A stretch of DNA of 64,000 nucleotides from Acanthochlamys bracteata (GCA_019914995.1 CM034127.1:6944001-7008000), one strand, 5' to 3'; counted from the stretch's first letter, positions 46,363 to 60,099 are shown. The notes: generated by a model from the letters alone, not told the origin. Made by a program: numbers and translations.

Positions 46363-46921
46363 TAGGGGTGGCAAATTTCGACCCGATTCGAAATTGACCT
46401 GAAAAGGTCGGGTTCGGGTCAAGCCTTAGTTGAGTTCAGGTTGATTTCGGGTCGACCCGAAAATGATTCGAAAATTTTAATCGGATTCGTGTCGGATTCA
46501 GATTGACCCAAAATGACCATTTTAACCCGTATAACTATTTATATAGTATATATTACTTAATAATTAGAAAATAATAGCAAAATTTGAATTTAATTTATAT
46601 ATATTTTTTAATTTATCTTAATTTAACTAATTTTTATTTAATTTATAAATTTTGTCAAAATTAATAATTTTCTTTTTAAATATATCACAATTAATAATTT
46701 TATATATTATTAATAAAAATTAGTATTTATAATTTTTATTTTAATAACTTTAATTATTAAATGGGTCGACCCGAGTTTGACCCGGTTATAAATAGGTTGG
46801 ATTAGAGTTGATAATTTTGACCTATATAAATAAATGAATCGAATTAAGGTTGAATAATTTTGATCCGGTTATTATATGGATCGAATCGAACCGACCCAGG
46901 AATCCGAAATTGCCACCCCTA
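46363..46921. mobile_element. hAT-type MITE (559 bp)
   Basis: Left TIR TAGGGGTGGCAAATTTCG; right end reverse complement TAGGGGTGGCAATTTCGG. Flanks CTTTTGGA (46355-46362) and CTTTTGGG (46922-46929) form an 8-bp duplication with one mismatch. The subterminal parts are rich in GGGTCGACCCG-like words; the middle is very AT-rich. No ORF. Same family as 3917-4778. Confidence 0.9.
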
Positions 46922-46929
46922 CTTTTGGG

Positions 46930-49900
46930 ACCTTGGGTACTGCAAAGCCCTGAATCTTGCTTTTCCCTCACAGTATAACTAAAGACTAGAAATACTAAGC
47001 GTCTCTCTCTCTCTATTGCTTTGCAAGTTGAAGTTGTTATGATGACAATCAAGCTAGCAAGGAGGCTAATACCTGCATGCAGCTGCATGTTTTGTGTGAT
47101 CCTGGCACAAGAGTGAGATGGATTGCCAAAGGATAGTGCATGATCAAATTTTTATACTAAACTAATTGGCCAATCATTTAAACATTATCGTGTTTCATAC
47201 ATATAAATATATCCATTGCAATACCTAGCTAATATGGTGTTACTAAAGAGTTTAGATTGTTAAGTCCACAATGTTAGGTCCCACTCTAGTTTAACTTAAG
47301 ATGAGTTATTGGCTCACCTATAAATAAGTTAGTTTATTTTTTTATTTGGGTATCATCTTTAAATTCTTACGCTATTAAATGCTGACCTAGTTTATTTGAC
47401 TAATACAATTTTCAGTCAGACTTAATATATTTTTCGCGCTACTAATTTAGGTGGCCTAATAATCTCAATCTAGTAACATTCCGTGTGGTTCTACTTTATC
47501 AGACTCCGATAGTAATTATAAGATCAGATTTTATTACTAAAATAATTGGCTAAGCATTACAGGTTAGCACCTCTCATTAGGAGTTAGCACATGTCTATTT
47601 CAGTGTTCTGTTAATATAGCTTTCTATTTTTTGTGTAGTTGAAAATAAACTAGAAGTGATTTTTAGTGTAAGAAATTAAGTTTTAATGGTAAAATTTGGT
47701 TTTAAGACATCTTTCGAAAATTTATTTTTCTAATCATTTTTGGTATCAAAGAAGGATATATTCTGAATTACTCTCCTCTCTTTTTCGTCTACTCAAACTA
47801 CCATTTGGTCTTTTCTTGATATAAATTGTTACCATATTCATAACATTTTCGTAAATTTTTTAGTGAATTCACCTATGCCAAGGAAATCTTAAATCGTGTT
47901 TCTAATTCTCACGGCCGGCTTTGATTGCGTCGGCTCTTAAACAAAATTTATTTATATTTTTCTTTTGTTCTCTAAGAAACAAGATTCTATCACAATAGTT
48001 GTCATAAAATATTTGTCAGCAACGAAAATTTTAAATCTAACTATTTCAATATTGAAAATTTCAGTTTATCCTCGTGATGCTTAACTGAGTTATCAATTGT
48101 AGTAAGTGCATATTGAGTATGAACTGCATGCGAGATTCTAGTCCATTAAGAACTCTGTCGCGAAGAGAATGTTTCTAACCAACCATCCCATCTGTTTTCT
48201 ACTGTCATTAGATGGGGGCTTTCTCTCGTTATAAAAACTGTCATAAAGTTTTCACATAACTGATCGTTATTAATAATTCTAAATATTTGTGTAAACAAAT
48301 ATAGCTGATGTTCGTGAAATTTGTAAACAAATGAATATAAAATGATATTGTTTAGAAAGCTTTCTCTTTTATCTTAAACCTTGTCTCCTAAGTAGCTTTG
48401 ATCATTGTTAATACCGTAACCTCTGAATTTTTTAATTTGTAACTGTATTTGATATGCACGACTATTATGTGCAATCTTTGTACGACTTGTGCTTATCTCT
48501 TATGCGACCACATATATTTTAATATATTTTATAACTCTTGAATTTTCAATTACAAATATTGATATGTAAGATGTATTAAATAAACTTAGTGATTTGCGTG
48601 ACTCCTACTTATTTCTCGTGCGACCATATAGTATTCAGACGTTTAACCGATCAAATTCCCTACAACTATAGTTACAAAAAGTACTCTAGTTAAGATTTAA
48701 TATTCTGATATACACAGATATATTAAATCTCCTACAATCAGGTTAAATCTTTTATCAAATAAAGCTTATTAAAACTATGTTAAATATCCTAACTACATTT
48801 TAAATTTAGGTTAGAAGGAGTTAATTCTTACCTATTTGGATGTCAGAATGGTCTAACTGAAACTATGATATTTATACGAAGTAAATGCTTTATATTTATT
48901 AATGTTCATTGTAAATAAACGTGTTTTAACCCACATCAATCTTGGACACAAATGTGTTTGCATTCTTTTACTCTCAAACAGGTGATCTCCAATGCTTGTG
49001 AGTTCTTCAACCAGTGGCTAAAGACATCAGATGAAGAGGGTGCTCTTCTAAAAGTTGTAGCAAATCATTGAATTCTTTTAGAAATATTATATTAATGACA
49101 CCACTTGCAAGTTGAAAAAGCTCAATTAAGACAATTGTGGTTTTAGAAGGCCTCAACAAAGCTTTCTTAATCGGCAATTGGTCTCACTAATATAAAAGCT
49201 CTAAAAGAATTTCAAAATTCATTGCAACACATAAAAAGCAAACTGATTGAAGTGATGTATGATCTCCTAAAGCGAGTGATCCTAGCACTTTTTATTACTT
49301 TGCAACTCTTGTGCAACCTCTGTGATTTTCGTATTTCTGTAAATTTTGGAATTACAAATTTAGATACAATGGATGTGTTGAATACATCAAGTGATTGTTT
49401 GTTGATTACAAATTTTTATTCTTATGAATTGTCATTTGTGTGACCCCTAAATTATCCTTATGTGACCACATGGGAGCCAACTCAAATTGCCGAGTGTAGT
49501 AAGGAAAAGCGTCCAGGTAAATCATTCAAATGCATAGATGCTACATATAGCAAATGTAAAAACAAAATTTTTTACATTTATAAATTTTAAAGTATTCAGA
49601 AATAAAGTCATTTACACATTATAAATTAAAATAAGTATTTGCTGATTACAAGTGGTTATCTCATTAGTTGTCATTTGTGCGACCTTGTTCATGTTCAATA
49701 ACATGCAACTCTATATTGACTACATATATATTTCAAGTCAAAAGATTCTTATTTAGTTATTTTGTGCGACTTCTGACTATCAATATTGGTTCTATACGAT
49801 TGGATCACAAACTTTGCATGTTTATAATTTAAGAAACAAGATACTGGTTATATATTTACAACTTTCAAAACAAAATAACATTTACATATATACATAAATT

Positions 49901-51560
49901 TTCAAGTCAAAAGATCATCTTATGGCTTTTTCTACTTTGTGCGATCCCTATTTATCAATGTGTGACCATATACAATTAGAAACCAGTAATTTTCTTGAAA
50001 TAAGATAATGCACATCCATTGCTCTGCTAGGGAATTCCGAGAATAAGCTCCGCTTGCTTCGATTTGGCACATGAAGAACATATTTCAATAGTTCGACTTC
50101 TATTTATCAAAGTGCAATTTGTTTATGCGAGTAGGAACAATATAGTAATAATGCATATCTACTACTTTATTTTAGGAAAAAAAAGAAGATGGGTGAGTTA
50201 CAGGTTGCATGTGTAGATGTGCTTCGGATACCTTACCTGTGTTGTGTACGGATATCCAATATCGGATGAGCGTCGCAATCATTATAACTTAGTGTTTAGC
50301 TAATTCATTTTCGATACAGGATAGTCAATACTCAATATTACTGTTTTCAATTACCTTGCACGTTTACGATTGCAAGTGTAATGAATCTTAAATTGTAAAC
50401 AAAAGATTGGATTACAATCACTAATACAAATATTTAAGGTTTAATTCACAAATACCAACTATAAATAATTATGACCCTTACTTAGGTCAAACTTTATTAC
50501 TACCTCATAAATATCAAATGATCTCGTTTGATCCTAACAAACAGTCAATGCAAGATCGTACAGGTTAGCGCATAATTGCACATATATGCGCTACTGTGTT
50601 GCGCAATCATGTACAACTATGTCTGCGATACATACGACTTACTGCGGCATGTGCGATCCGATTGAATTGATAGTCATTAACGTTTTTTTTTTTTTTCTCG
50701 TTGTGTCAAAAAAGTTCTGAATTGTGATCTTGTCATTCTTTTTCTGCCAAATAAGCTTTTACTATCTTTACTCACTGGCACTTAAAGTTCCATGAGGAGC
50801 TATAAACCTTAATGACAAGACGGACATAAAGAAGAAAAATGCTAAAAGATATCTGAATATATCCTGTGATGTCCTTATTAATGTCGATTGGAGAGCAGTT
50901 AATGAACTCCAAGCTCGAGAGTCGACGTGGTTGGGATTCAGCTAGCGATGTTTCAGTGAAGAAATTTTTAGAATGGGTTTTCAAATAATTTGAGCGGGAG
51001 AATACATATAATTTTAAAAAATCTGAGTTAAGAATATTTCAGTTATTGAACACCGAAAATTGATTCTAAAAACGTAATCTAAAATGCAATCTACAAATAC
51101 AAAGTGCGCGAAGATGTAGCCTATTTAAACAAAAAACTAAGTCTTTGTTTGTTTCTCTTAGTGTTCTTAGACAAGAATATTTCTCGCATATTATACACAA
51201 GACAACCTTACCACTTATGCAACAAGTGAAGCTTGCATCACATACGAAAGCTAGTTGTTACATGTAGGATGCCTAGATGTGAATCCTACGGCAAACCGAG
51301 GCACAACAACAAGGATAACCGAAATATTACTTCCCTATGATAATTTGTGTTATAGTAGAATTGTAATATTTGCTTTCCTCGTCAAGTAAGATTCTATCTT
51401 CAATGAGTTGTATTAGGTAAGTAACACTTAGTGACCTTAGAAGAAAAGACACTAGTGTAAATAAGTACATCATGTAAATTTATTTAGATTCATGGAAAAG
51501 TTCATTATTTGTTACTAGTTTCAATTCTATCATAGATCGCATAAGTCATCTTGTAGCAAT
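46930..51560. other. Gene-free AT-rich region
   Basis: No gene is recognisable over about 4.6 kb. A (CT)n stretch lies at 47003-47014 and a poly-T at 50683-50697. The part 48420-49980 contains a degenerate repeat (separate entry). ORFs such as 49222-49443 and 50772-50984 show no family. Confidence 0.5.
48420..49980. repeat. Degenerate repeat field with GTGCGACC motifs
   Basis: At least six loosely spaced units share the layout 'AATTACAAAT ... TTGTGCGACCCC ... TTATGCGACCATAT': around 48425-48520, 48538-48632, 49340-49470, 49585-49700, 49725-49800 and 49870-49975. The copies are diverged and unevenly spaced, so a consensus length (about 100-130 bp) is an estimate. Confidence 0.5.
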
Positions 51561-52099
51561 TGGTACTAGTGCCAGGTGTCATGGAAAACCAAGCTTCTAC
51601 TTCGCCGAAGTCAACAGTACGCAGGCTTCCTCACCAACCTCACCAACCATCAATGCAGGAAACTTCTTGCGCATCCTACCTACACATGTTGCATGCAGTC
51701 CTAACTAAATGAAGATCCTACTATACATGACCAACTTAATTTCTCAAATCATTCATCACGAAGATGTCGGGAGAATTTAAGGAAACACAAAGGGTATATA
51801 AAGAATTTGCATCAATACTTGCAGTACATAGACAACCTAGTAGTTTTCCTTGGATAGCACAATCATCATCATCTCCTTATGAATCTGAGTCATATAAGTT
51901 CATCTCCAACACCATTATCTACTACTATGCATAGTTGACCTGATTAGACTATTATTTTGCCAGTAAGTATCCGTAATGGGTGCACGGAATGCCCTTCACA
52001 CTTCCACCACTAGGTACGTCCCAACATACCAATAACTTACTGCAATACCTCGGCTCGATTATACTTCAGTCAACATCCAATCCATCTTAATTTGCCACA
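51561..52099. other. Upstream part of the second gypsy element, unresolved
   Basis: Sequence more GC-rich than 47-51 kb and continuous with the gag remnant, but I could not read a domain or an LTR/primer site here. Confidence 0.4.
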
Positions 52100-55000
52100 A
52101 CCACCAATCTAGGATCTCCACTATTTCCAAAGTATCGCCGTAAATTTCTCTACTTCAAAGGCACGGAGTCTCGCAAATGGCTCTATTTGGCTGACAATAC
52201 ATTAAATATTATCAGACCCCTCTTTGGGAGTGAGTTTCCATTGCGGCGATATACTTCAAAGGGGTAGCAAATAAGTAGTACCAAAACTTCGAACGTGATT
52301 GCTCGCAACACTCATGGGACGATTTGAAAGATGCACTTGTTATACTATTTGACCAGTTACATATGGCAATGTTGGTTTCTCTTTACAGTAAATGACTCTA
52401 ACAGGATCTGCTAGACACTATCAAGCGGCCTTCAAAGACTTCCGAGTTTGCCTACCGCATGCTATCGAGGATGATTTTGTAGGACGATTTTGTAAAGGAG
52501 TCTATAGTCGCAAGTGTTATGACATTACAACCTCGGATCTCTAGACTGCTTACAGGTTAGCAAGGACCGACGCGTACAAACATTCACAAGAAAAGCGAGG
52601 GGGAAGAACTTTCTCTAGCAAGAGTTTCAGCCGTTAGCCGCACCATTGAAGCCACAGGCGGTGAGTACTACCATAGTACACCAAACCAGCAAAACCGATC
52701 TGGACCTAATAGTTTATCACTTGCTGAAGTGAACAATCACCAAGCTCACGATCTAAGCTTCTACTATGACAATATATATGAGCGTGGATATAGATGCATA
52801 ACCAGATTATATTTCTAGCTGGTTACTAAGATGAGATTCGGACAATTGGGTTGCTAGCAGAAGAGCAATAAGTAGAGGATGCTACACTATCGCTTAGTGT
52901 AATGCATGGATTGATTGGTTCATAAACTATTGGGACCGATAAAAAGATAGGAGGTATTTATTTTGATTGATAGTGGTAGTACTTATAATTTCATTACGGA
53001 GCACCTCACTATGCGCTTAGCATCTATTACTGTGCCCGACCACTTAAAGTAGAGCTAGATGACGGACGACCTCACTCTATTGAAGTAATCTATAAACGTA
53101 CACTGTTTACCGACATAGTTGTTGATACTTTTCCCTTTCCAATTAGGGTATAGACTTACCTCTCATCATACAGTGATTATAGAGCATCGACGATGTTATT
53201 TGCAATTAGAAGAGGTCCAATATGAGATTTTCTATATAAGGGCGTGAATTTGTTTTGCATAGTATATGAGAAGAACGCTGTGTCTCTCAACTAACTAGCT
53301 TGAGCCCATGGTCCTTCTTCTGCTCCCTTCCGCTTATGCCACTAGACCGCACTGTAGACTACACTACAACAAAGATAACATCACTCCTAACAACCTTCAA
53401 TGCTTAGTTATCAGTTTTTAGTTATTCTTTGACCAATTTTAAGGTTTCCGCAAAGACATGCTCGTGATCTTGGAGTGGCTCCTGTGAACATTAGAACTAT
53501 AAATACTCACACATTGAAAAGGCAGAACTTGAATGACTGGTGGCAAATATGCTTGCAAAAGGAATCATAAGACCTAATTGTTAACCTTTTTCCTCACATG
53601 TGTTGTTGGTTAAGAAGAAAGATTGTTCGTGCCATTTCTTGTGTAGATTACATAGCACTTAATGAATTCATCATGAAGGATAAGTTTTTTATTCTTGTCA
53701 TTGATGAGCTATTGGATGAGTTCACGGTGCTCGCGTCTTTTCTAAGCTTGACCTCAAGTTAGGTTATCATTCAATAAGGGTACGAGAAGAAGACATCTAT
53801 AAAATAGCCTTCCGGACTCATGATGGACATTACAATTTTCTAGTAATACCTTTTGGCTTGACTAATGCTCAGTGGCACTTCAGTCCCTAATAAACAAGGT
53901 TTTTCGTCCATATCCTCATAACAATTCATTTTGGTTTTGTTTTTACGATATTTTTATGTATAGTGTGATATTGTAGGAACACATTGAACATTTGGCTACA
54001 ATTTTTCATTACTACAATCGAAAAAATTTATACAAATTGTTCAAATGTAAATTCAGGTGCGAGCTACTTGAATATCTTGGGCATATAGTTTTTGGCAATG
54101 GTATTGCCACCAATCCTATGAAGTCCAAGCAACGCGTGACTGGGCACCACCCATCACAGCTACTAACCGTTGATTTGTACAAAATTATGGGGTTATCGTA
54201 GCTTAGCTCACAACACTACTTAAGCAGGATTCCTTCTCTTAGTCCTAAGAGGTGGATGATGCATTCTAAGCACTTAAACAAGCAATCACCAAAACTCCCG
54301 TATTGGCAACTCTGAAATTTTCTAAACTCTTCATTGTGGTAGCAGATGCTTCTAGTGAGCCGTTCTCTCTCAGCATAATCCTCCTATTGCTTACTTTAGT
54401 AAAGCACTCTCACCTTCAGTGGTAGTTAAGTTTACTTATGAAATGGGGGTTATAGCATTAATTTTGCCGGTCTAATGGTGAAATGCTGTATTTATTGGGT
54501 CAAAGTTTCGCCATTAAAACTAATCATCTTAACTTGAAGTACCTCTTAGAATAACGACTTTCCACACCTAACCATTGTAATTGGTAGTGAAGTTAATGAG
54601 GTTAGACTACACAATATAATCTCACGCGGGGTCTCAAAATATCGTGGCAGATGCATTATCTCGGCAACCAGAAGTAACCTGAGTGTGGTAAACAACATTG
54701 CATTCTTTCTTCTAGGATGACCTTCTTTCTGCTTTACGTGAAGACCCGGCATCCAACGAGCTACTACAGTCTACATCGAGTGGCTTTCAACCTGACCTTA
54801 CACTTACTAAGAGATTAATTTTATTCAACGAGCTATGGGTGCCAAACCATCCATCTCTCTGTGCACAACGTCTTTTGAAGCTCACAATTTAGCTAATAGA
54901 GGGCAAGACGGGGAGTTTCGAAATTACAAAAAGCTCTCACAAGAGTTTCCACTGATAGAGGGTTGCCCAACGATGTTCAATGACATGTCCAAGCTTGCGA

Positions 55001-55600
55001 CACTTTGTGCCCAAGCCAAAATGTAAATGCTTGTGCCCCACAAGACTTCTTTAGCCATTACCCATTCTTGATAAGGTGTGTCCCATATTTCTACGAATTC
55101 ATTGAATGTCTTCCATTATCAGAGGTAAAGAATGTCGTCTTTGTGATAGTAGATCGTCTATCTAAGTATATGCACTTTATTTGACTACCACATCTATACA
55201 CAGCCAACGGAGTTGTACACGCGTTCTTGTGTGAAGTCTTGTGGTTACATGGTTGCCCTACGTCTATTATTTCAGATAGGGATTTAGGTTTTCTTACTAC
55301 TTCCTGGAAAGAATTGCATCGCTCTCAAGGTATTTCGCTTCACTTGAGTTTAGCAAATCATCCCCAAACGGATGAGGAATTATATGTCGTTAACCATGGA
55401 CTCAAAAACTAATTTGAGCTATTTTATTGGTGACCAAGCGGGCAAATGGGTACAATGGTTTCATCGGGCTGAATGTTCGTATAACTCAAATACTCATTCA
55501 ACAACCCAAACATCACCATTTGAGGCAGTCTATGGTTGACCACCACCTTCCCTCATTTTCTTTACATAAGGATCACTTCGTCTGGATGAGGTTGGTGCAC
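52100..55600 (+). pseudogene. Second Ty3/gypsy retrotransposon, gag-pol, strongly decayed
   Basis: Domains in gypsy order. Gag: FERDCSQHSWDDLKDAL near 52290. Protease: LIDSGSTYNFITE near 52965, with the D-S-G triad. RT: VDYIALNEF near 53640, [17 protein letters not shown] near 53782, IPFGLTNA near 53850, then KLFKCKF and EYLGHIVFGNGIA to about 54110. RNase H: VADASS near 54340 and NIVADALSRQPE near 54635. Integrase: VDRLSKYMHF near 55150, HGCPTSIISDRDLGF near 55245, NHPQTDEELYVVN near 55350. Many stops and shifts. No LTRs were found, so limits are those of the coding match. The integrase wording differs from the Athila-like element at 20937, so it is a separate lineage. Confidence 0.88.
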
Positions 55601-55606
55601 AATGCC

Positions 55607-56001
55607 GCAAAAGAGACGCCATTCTGTGAGATTTAAGATTTAATTTGCTCCATGCCTCATGTATTGCGAAGATAGATTTAGCGATTCTCTTTTCATCATC
55701 TACATAATCGGTAAGAGATTTATTGAGTTCCCTCCAATGTGGAGGACCCAAATGTTCTTTTCCTATTTTGGTGGCTCTAAGATACAATTCATAAAAAAAT
55801 GAAAGCAAAAGAGACGCTATTCTGTGAGATTTAAGATTTAATTTGCTCCATGCCTCATGTATTGCGAAAATAGATTTAGCGATTCTCTTTTCATCATCTA
55901 CATAATCCGTAAGAGATTTATTGAGTTCCCTCTAATGTGGAGGACCCAAATGTTCTTTTCCTATTTTGGTGGCTCTAAGATACACTTCATAAAAAAATGA
56001 A
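55607..56001 (-). repeat. 198-bp tandem duplication containing coding-like minus-strand sequence
   Basis: 55607-55804 is repeated at 55805-56001 with only a handful of substitutions (for example 55620 C to T). On the minus strand the first copy reads without stop as FYELYLRATKIGKEHLGPPH followed by WRELNKSLTDYVDDEKRIAK and then SIFAIHEAWSKLNLKSHR. The second copy has TAG in place of the TGG Trp codon and otherwise keeps the frame. The composition (charged, amphipathic, varied) is that of a real protein, but I do not recognise the family. It probably derives from one or two host exons. Confidence 0.7.
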
Positions 56002-57129
56002 AATTAAGGAAAAAAAAAAAGGAGATCGTGAGAAGGTTTTTTTGGAACAAAGTGGCAGCCAAACTGAAGAAGAAAAGAAAAGAGAGGGAAAGGAGAGAGA
56101 GAAGAGGGAGAGACAGAGAGACTTATTTTGTTCTCCTATTCTGGTCCACCACAATTGCGAAAATTATTATTGTTCCCTGCCACAAGACATCACTAGTGTC
56201 CACCACAAAAAGAGAGAAAAGAGAGGAGTAGAAATATTTCTTAGCTCAATTTCATTCTCCTCAAACTCTATGTGATGTTGTTTGAAACCTCTCTTTTTAT
56301 TGTGGTTTCAATATGTATACCCTCTAGCATTGTAATTAGATATGAGGTGATCTTCTAGTGGTGTACTATAGATGAATTTATACTCTATTATTAATGAGAT
56401 AGTAGAAGATTGTGTTTGTGCATTGTTATTATAGTTGAGTTATGTTTTATTAGTTGATATCTATTTGATTGTATAAAGAGGAATAACTTTGACTAGTGGA
56501 CATTTACCAATACTGTTGTCATCCCATTGTACAAGTAGATGCTCACTTCTTTAGGAGGAGCATCGATCGAGAAGAAGCTATTCCATCTGTTTATTGCAAT
56601 TTATTTTCAGTTTAGGTTCTTTCCGTCTTAATTCTGTTGCAAAAGAGAATTTCTTTATTATTGCAGATCATAGGTGACGTAGAAGAAGAGGAAGTAAAGG
56701 AAGTATGTTTCTAGGATTTCTAACATAGTGATTGGGAGTGCAAGAGATAGTTGCTGTTGTCGTTGGAGCTAGAGAAGGAAAAAGGAAAGGTTAGAAGGTA
56801 TTGAGAGCAATAAACCAAAAGATTAGGTGAGAGGAAGTACATACCTTATTGACTTTCAATAAAGAGGGAGACACAAACACTAATCTTTGAGGAAAATTAA
56901 GACGTGGATATACAATCAATCTTAATATGATTGAGGAAATAAATTCAAAGAAACTTGCGCGTGATGAAATCGGCTCTTTACACATATGTGTTTTGCCAAA
57001 AAGTTAATGTCTTGATTAGATTCTTCTCCTTAAAAAATTTCGGAAAATTTGTGTATACTTGGTGTTTGTTTGGATATAAAAGTAATTTTATGCAGTTTTT
57101 CACTACTATATGATTAGAGGTTTTTTTTT
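56002..57129. other. Spacer with purine-rich tract
   Basis: A strongly purine-rich stretch (56000-56125) resembles 5'-leader parts of gypsy LTRs but is not alignable to those at 20937 or 40495 by eye. The rest is AT-rich with no gene seen. Confidence 0.45.
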
Positions 57130-57295
57130 TGTGGCTATTTTAATAAGGAGATCAGATAGATATCGATTCATGATTAGACTGAGCTGAATTTTATCAGCAA
57201 TTTTCAACTTATAGTTCTTCATTGTAAAAGATGGAGATTGAATTTGAAACTTTCTATACCCATTTTCAACCGAAAAGTGTTTAGGGAGTGCCTAA
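57130..57295. mobile_element. Partial copy of the fold-back family (one arm)
   Basis: Contains CAACTTATAGTTCTTCATTG and GATGGAGATTGAATTTGAA, close to the right arm of the element at 59411-59836 (CAACTTATAGTTCTTCGTAT, GATAGAGATTAAATTTGAA). The other arm is not present. Confidence 0.5.
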
Positions 57296-59410
57296 ATAGG
57301 TAAAAGGGTGCAGATTACTCGAACCGATCTAATTTAATATAATTTTATGAAATAGTGATTCGTAAATTAGGATTCGAATCTTAATGGTAAAGATGGGCTT
57401 CCTAATAACATATAGATCAGGCTAAGGATGTTTGCTCGATTATCTAATTTTGAACTTTGTATAGCTCGCATAGTATAAAAATATAGGATAATAATCAACT
57501 ATTTAGTATTTTTTTTGTACCTAACACTATTTTTTCATGAAAGTTTTATTAAACAATGTGTGATGGTGTAATTGGTAAAATTATAGTCATTTGACATTTG
57601 TTGCTTAATTGTATAATGAAATTGTGGCTTTCATGGTTACATCTTTTATCAATATAAAAATTTGAAATTAAACTTGAATTTATCACTTAAAGGATATGGA
57701 TCTGAGAGGAAGCCTCAATTCTTCTAGGGTACTCATCCCACATAATTGTTAGGTTAAAGTTTTGCTTGGATCCAATATGAGTCCCTAATTAAGGATGATA
57801 TGCCATATATATTATCAAATGAAAAATCATCAAACTAAAAAAGTTGGAAGCCGAACTATTTCTTATACACACTTAAGCGTACTTAGGAGGCCAGAAGAGT
57901 GCCATGGTGAGTGTCAGACATATTTAAGTGGCAGTGTGAATGTATACATTTCTTTCTATGCTGATGTAGACATTTATTTCCTTATTGAACTGGATGAGTT
58001 CTAAGCTTCTATACAATACGTATTACTAAATGGGTATAACCTAAAGAATTTTGCAAAAAGATTACTTGACAAAGCTGGAGGGTTAGGACTATGCGCTACT
58101 TGAGAAGGTGTTGAATATAATATAGCAATTTACTTTGTCCACTGTTTAAAAAGAATTCAGCTAGAAATATAATGTTTTAATATGACATAAGCATCATAAT
58201 AAATGATATTGCTTATGATTAATGTACATATAGAGTGTTTGCAGGGTTCACAAGTAAAACATATAGTATTTAGACATAATCAATTAGCCTTCATAGTCAT
58301 AAAGAACAAAGAAAATAAAAGAAAAGTACTCATGTTCATTCACTTTATTTGGAGCAAATTCTTACTTAGTTGCTCAGTTGTAGGGTTTAGATTCGCTCAG
58401 CCCTAGCAATTATTTAGAATATCCAATATAATCCTACTATCTCTTCTTTAATTTTAATGTGTGTGATAACTAATAATTCTTCTCATATAAACTCTTATTG
58501 CATAAGGAATTTTATGAAAAATATTAAAATATTTGATGAAATGATTATTTTATGTCTTTAATAAACTAAGAGGAAAGAATTTAAAACAATGCACTATTAT
58601 GGTAACAGAAAATCACAAGAAGTTGATAACCCTACCTACCTTCAGACTGGATTTGGTATGAATAAAAAAAAAGAAGACAAAACAAATTTGATTTCGAATA
58701 GCTAATCAGATTTGGTTTAAAAGTTCTTTTCTTGGCTTCGATTTAGGTTCGACCGAACCTCCCGACCTATAAATGTCCTTCTTTTTAGTAGGTGAAATTA
58801 TCAAAGTAGTTTCCAAACTAGAGCTAATAAGGTTAATGCCAACTTGCACTTGCATCTTGCACTATTTTAAACAAATTTCGATTTACCCCTCTCATTCAAT
58901 GATAGAAGGCTCATAAGTCTTTTATGAAGTTACAAAACTTGTAACTATAGCATTGCCTTTCGCAACTAACACCAAACAAAAATATTTGCAAATAAAGGAA
59001 ATTTGTGATAAAAATTTACATTAATTATCACTAAAATCAAGGCGGGCTTTTATTGTCATCTTATAATATTTGGTAAATTTATAGTCGATTTTAGTATTTC
59101 ACTTTTGACACAAAGAATAATTTTGACATATCTTTAGAAAGAATGCTATTTTATCGAGGCCATTAGTGGTATCAAACTTTTTGAAGTTGACATGATAGTT
59201 TGTGAATAAGTATGATTTTATGTATCTGGGTGGTTATACCGACTCTCATGTTAACCTTGACTCTCATGTCTGGCTCTATCACATTAATCAAATGCAATAA
59301 TGTTAATCTTGACTAAACCAAGCTTCCATCAGGGACTATGTGGTGTGGTGTCCAATGACTTTTGACTCTTATGAACAGCATAAGAGATGATGTGCTCCTA
59401 TTTTTACCTA
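57296..59410. other. AT-rich intergenic region
   Basis: No gene, RNA or clear terminal repeat seen. ORFs 57795-58004 and 58203-58406 have no family signal. Confidence 0.5.
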
Positions 59411-59836
59411 TATATATATCTAAATATATATATTGGGGGATAAGGACACTCCCTCTCTAGTTTTGTAATGTTAAGACTTCAAAATCTAATCTATCATTAA
59501 ATATAAAAATGTATAAGTTAAAAATATATTGACATAATTTTATTTCAATTGGATCACAAAATGATATTCATTCGACAACTTAATCAAGATGATAAAAAAC
59601 AAGATAATATATTTTTTGGAGGTTTCGTTAACTGTGATCTTAGCTGAATAGTGGTCGATTTATAATCCGATTGAGTTCAACTTTTATTAATATATTTTCA
59701 ACTTATAGTTCTTCGTATTTAATGATAGAGATTAAATTTGAAGATTACTGCAACTACAAACTTAAAAAGAGTGCTAGGAAGTTTCCTCAAAAATGGAATG
59801 CCTATGTTCGTCCCCTCTATATATAGATATATATTG
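59411..59836. mobile_element. Third fold-back element
   Basis: Left end TATATATTGGGGGATAAGGACACTC pairs loosely with right end GTTCGTCCCCTCTATATATA. Inner complementary words include ATGTATAAGTTAAAAATATATTGACA on the left against TTAATATATTTTCAACTTATA on the right. The layout and several words are shared with the two elements in the TPR intron. Confidence 0.65.
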
Positions 59837-60099
59837 ACGGGTAATAAAGAGAATTTCTTTGGCAATTTTCTCCTCATCAGTTTCCATTTCATATCACTCA
59901 ACTCGAGTTATTGCTCAACGTTAATTAAGTTCTAGGCCACATGATGGCAGCCATGGGTCCAGACAAAGTAGATGGTAGTAAAACAAAATGCTAGCAGTCT
60001 AAGGTTTCTCTTTTAATAATTAATGTAGCGATGCCAATAGAACTACAAGTCCTAATTTAGTTTCATCTGTCAGAATTCAAAAGAATCTCATCCTCTCTA

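Noticed and set aside
51561-55600. Endogenous pararetrovirus
   Set aside because: The domain order gag-PR-RT-RH-INT with an integrase fits a Ty3/gypsy retrotransposon; no movement-protein or caulimovirid feature was seen.
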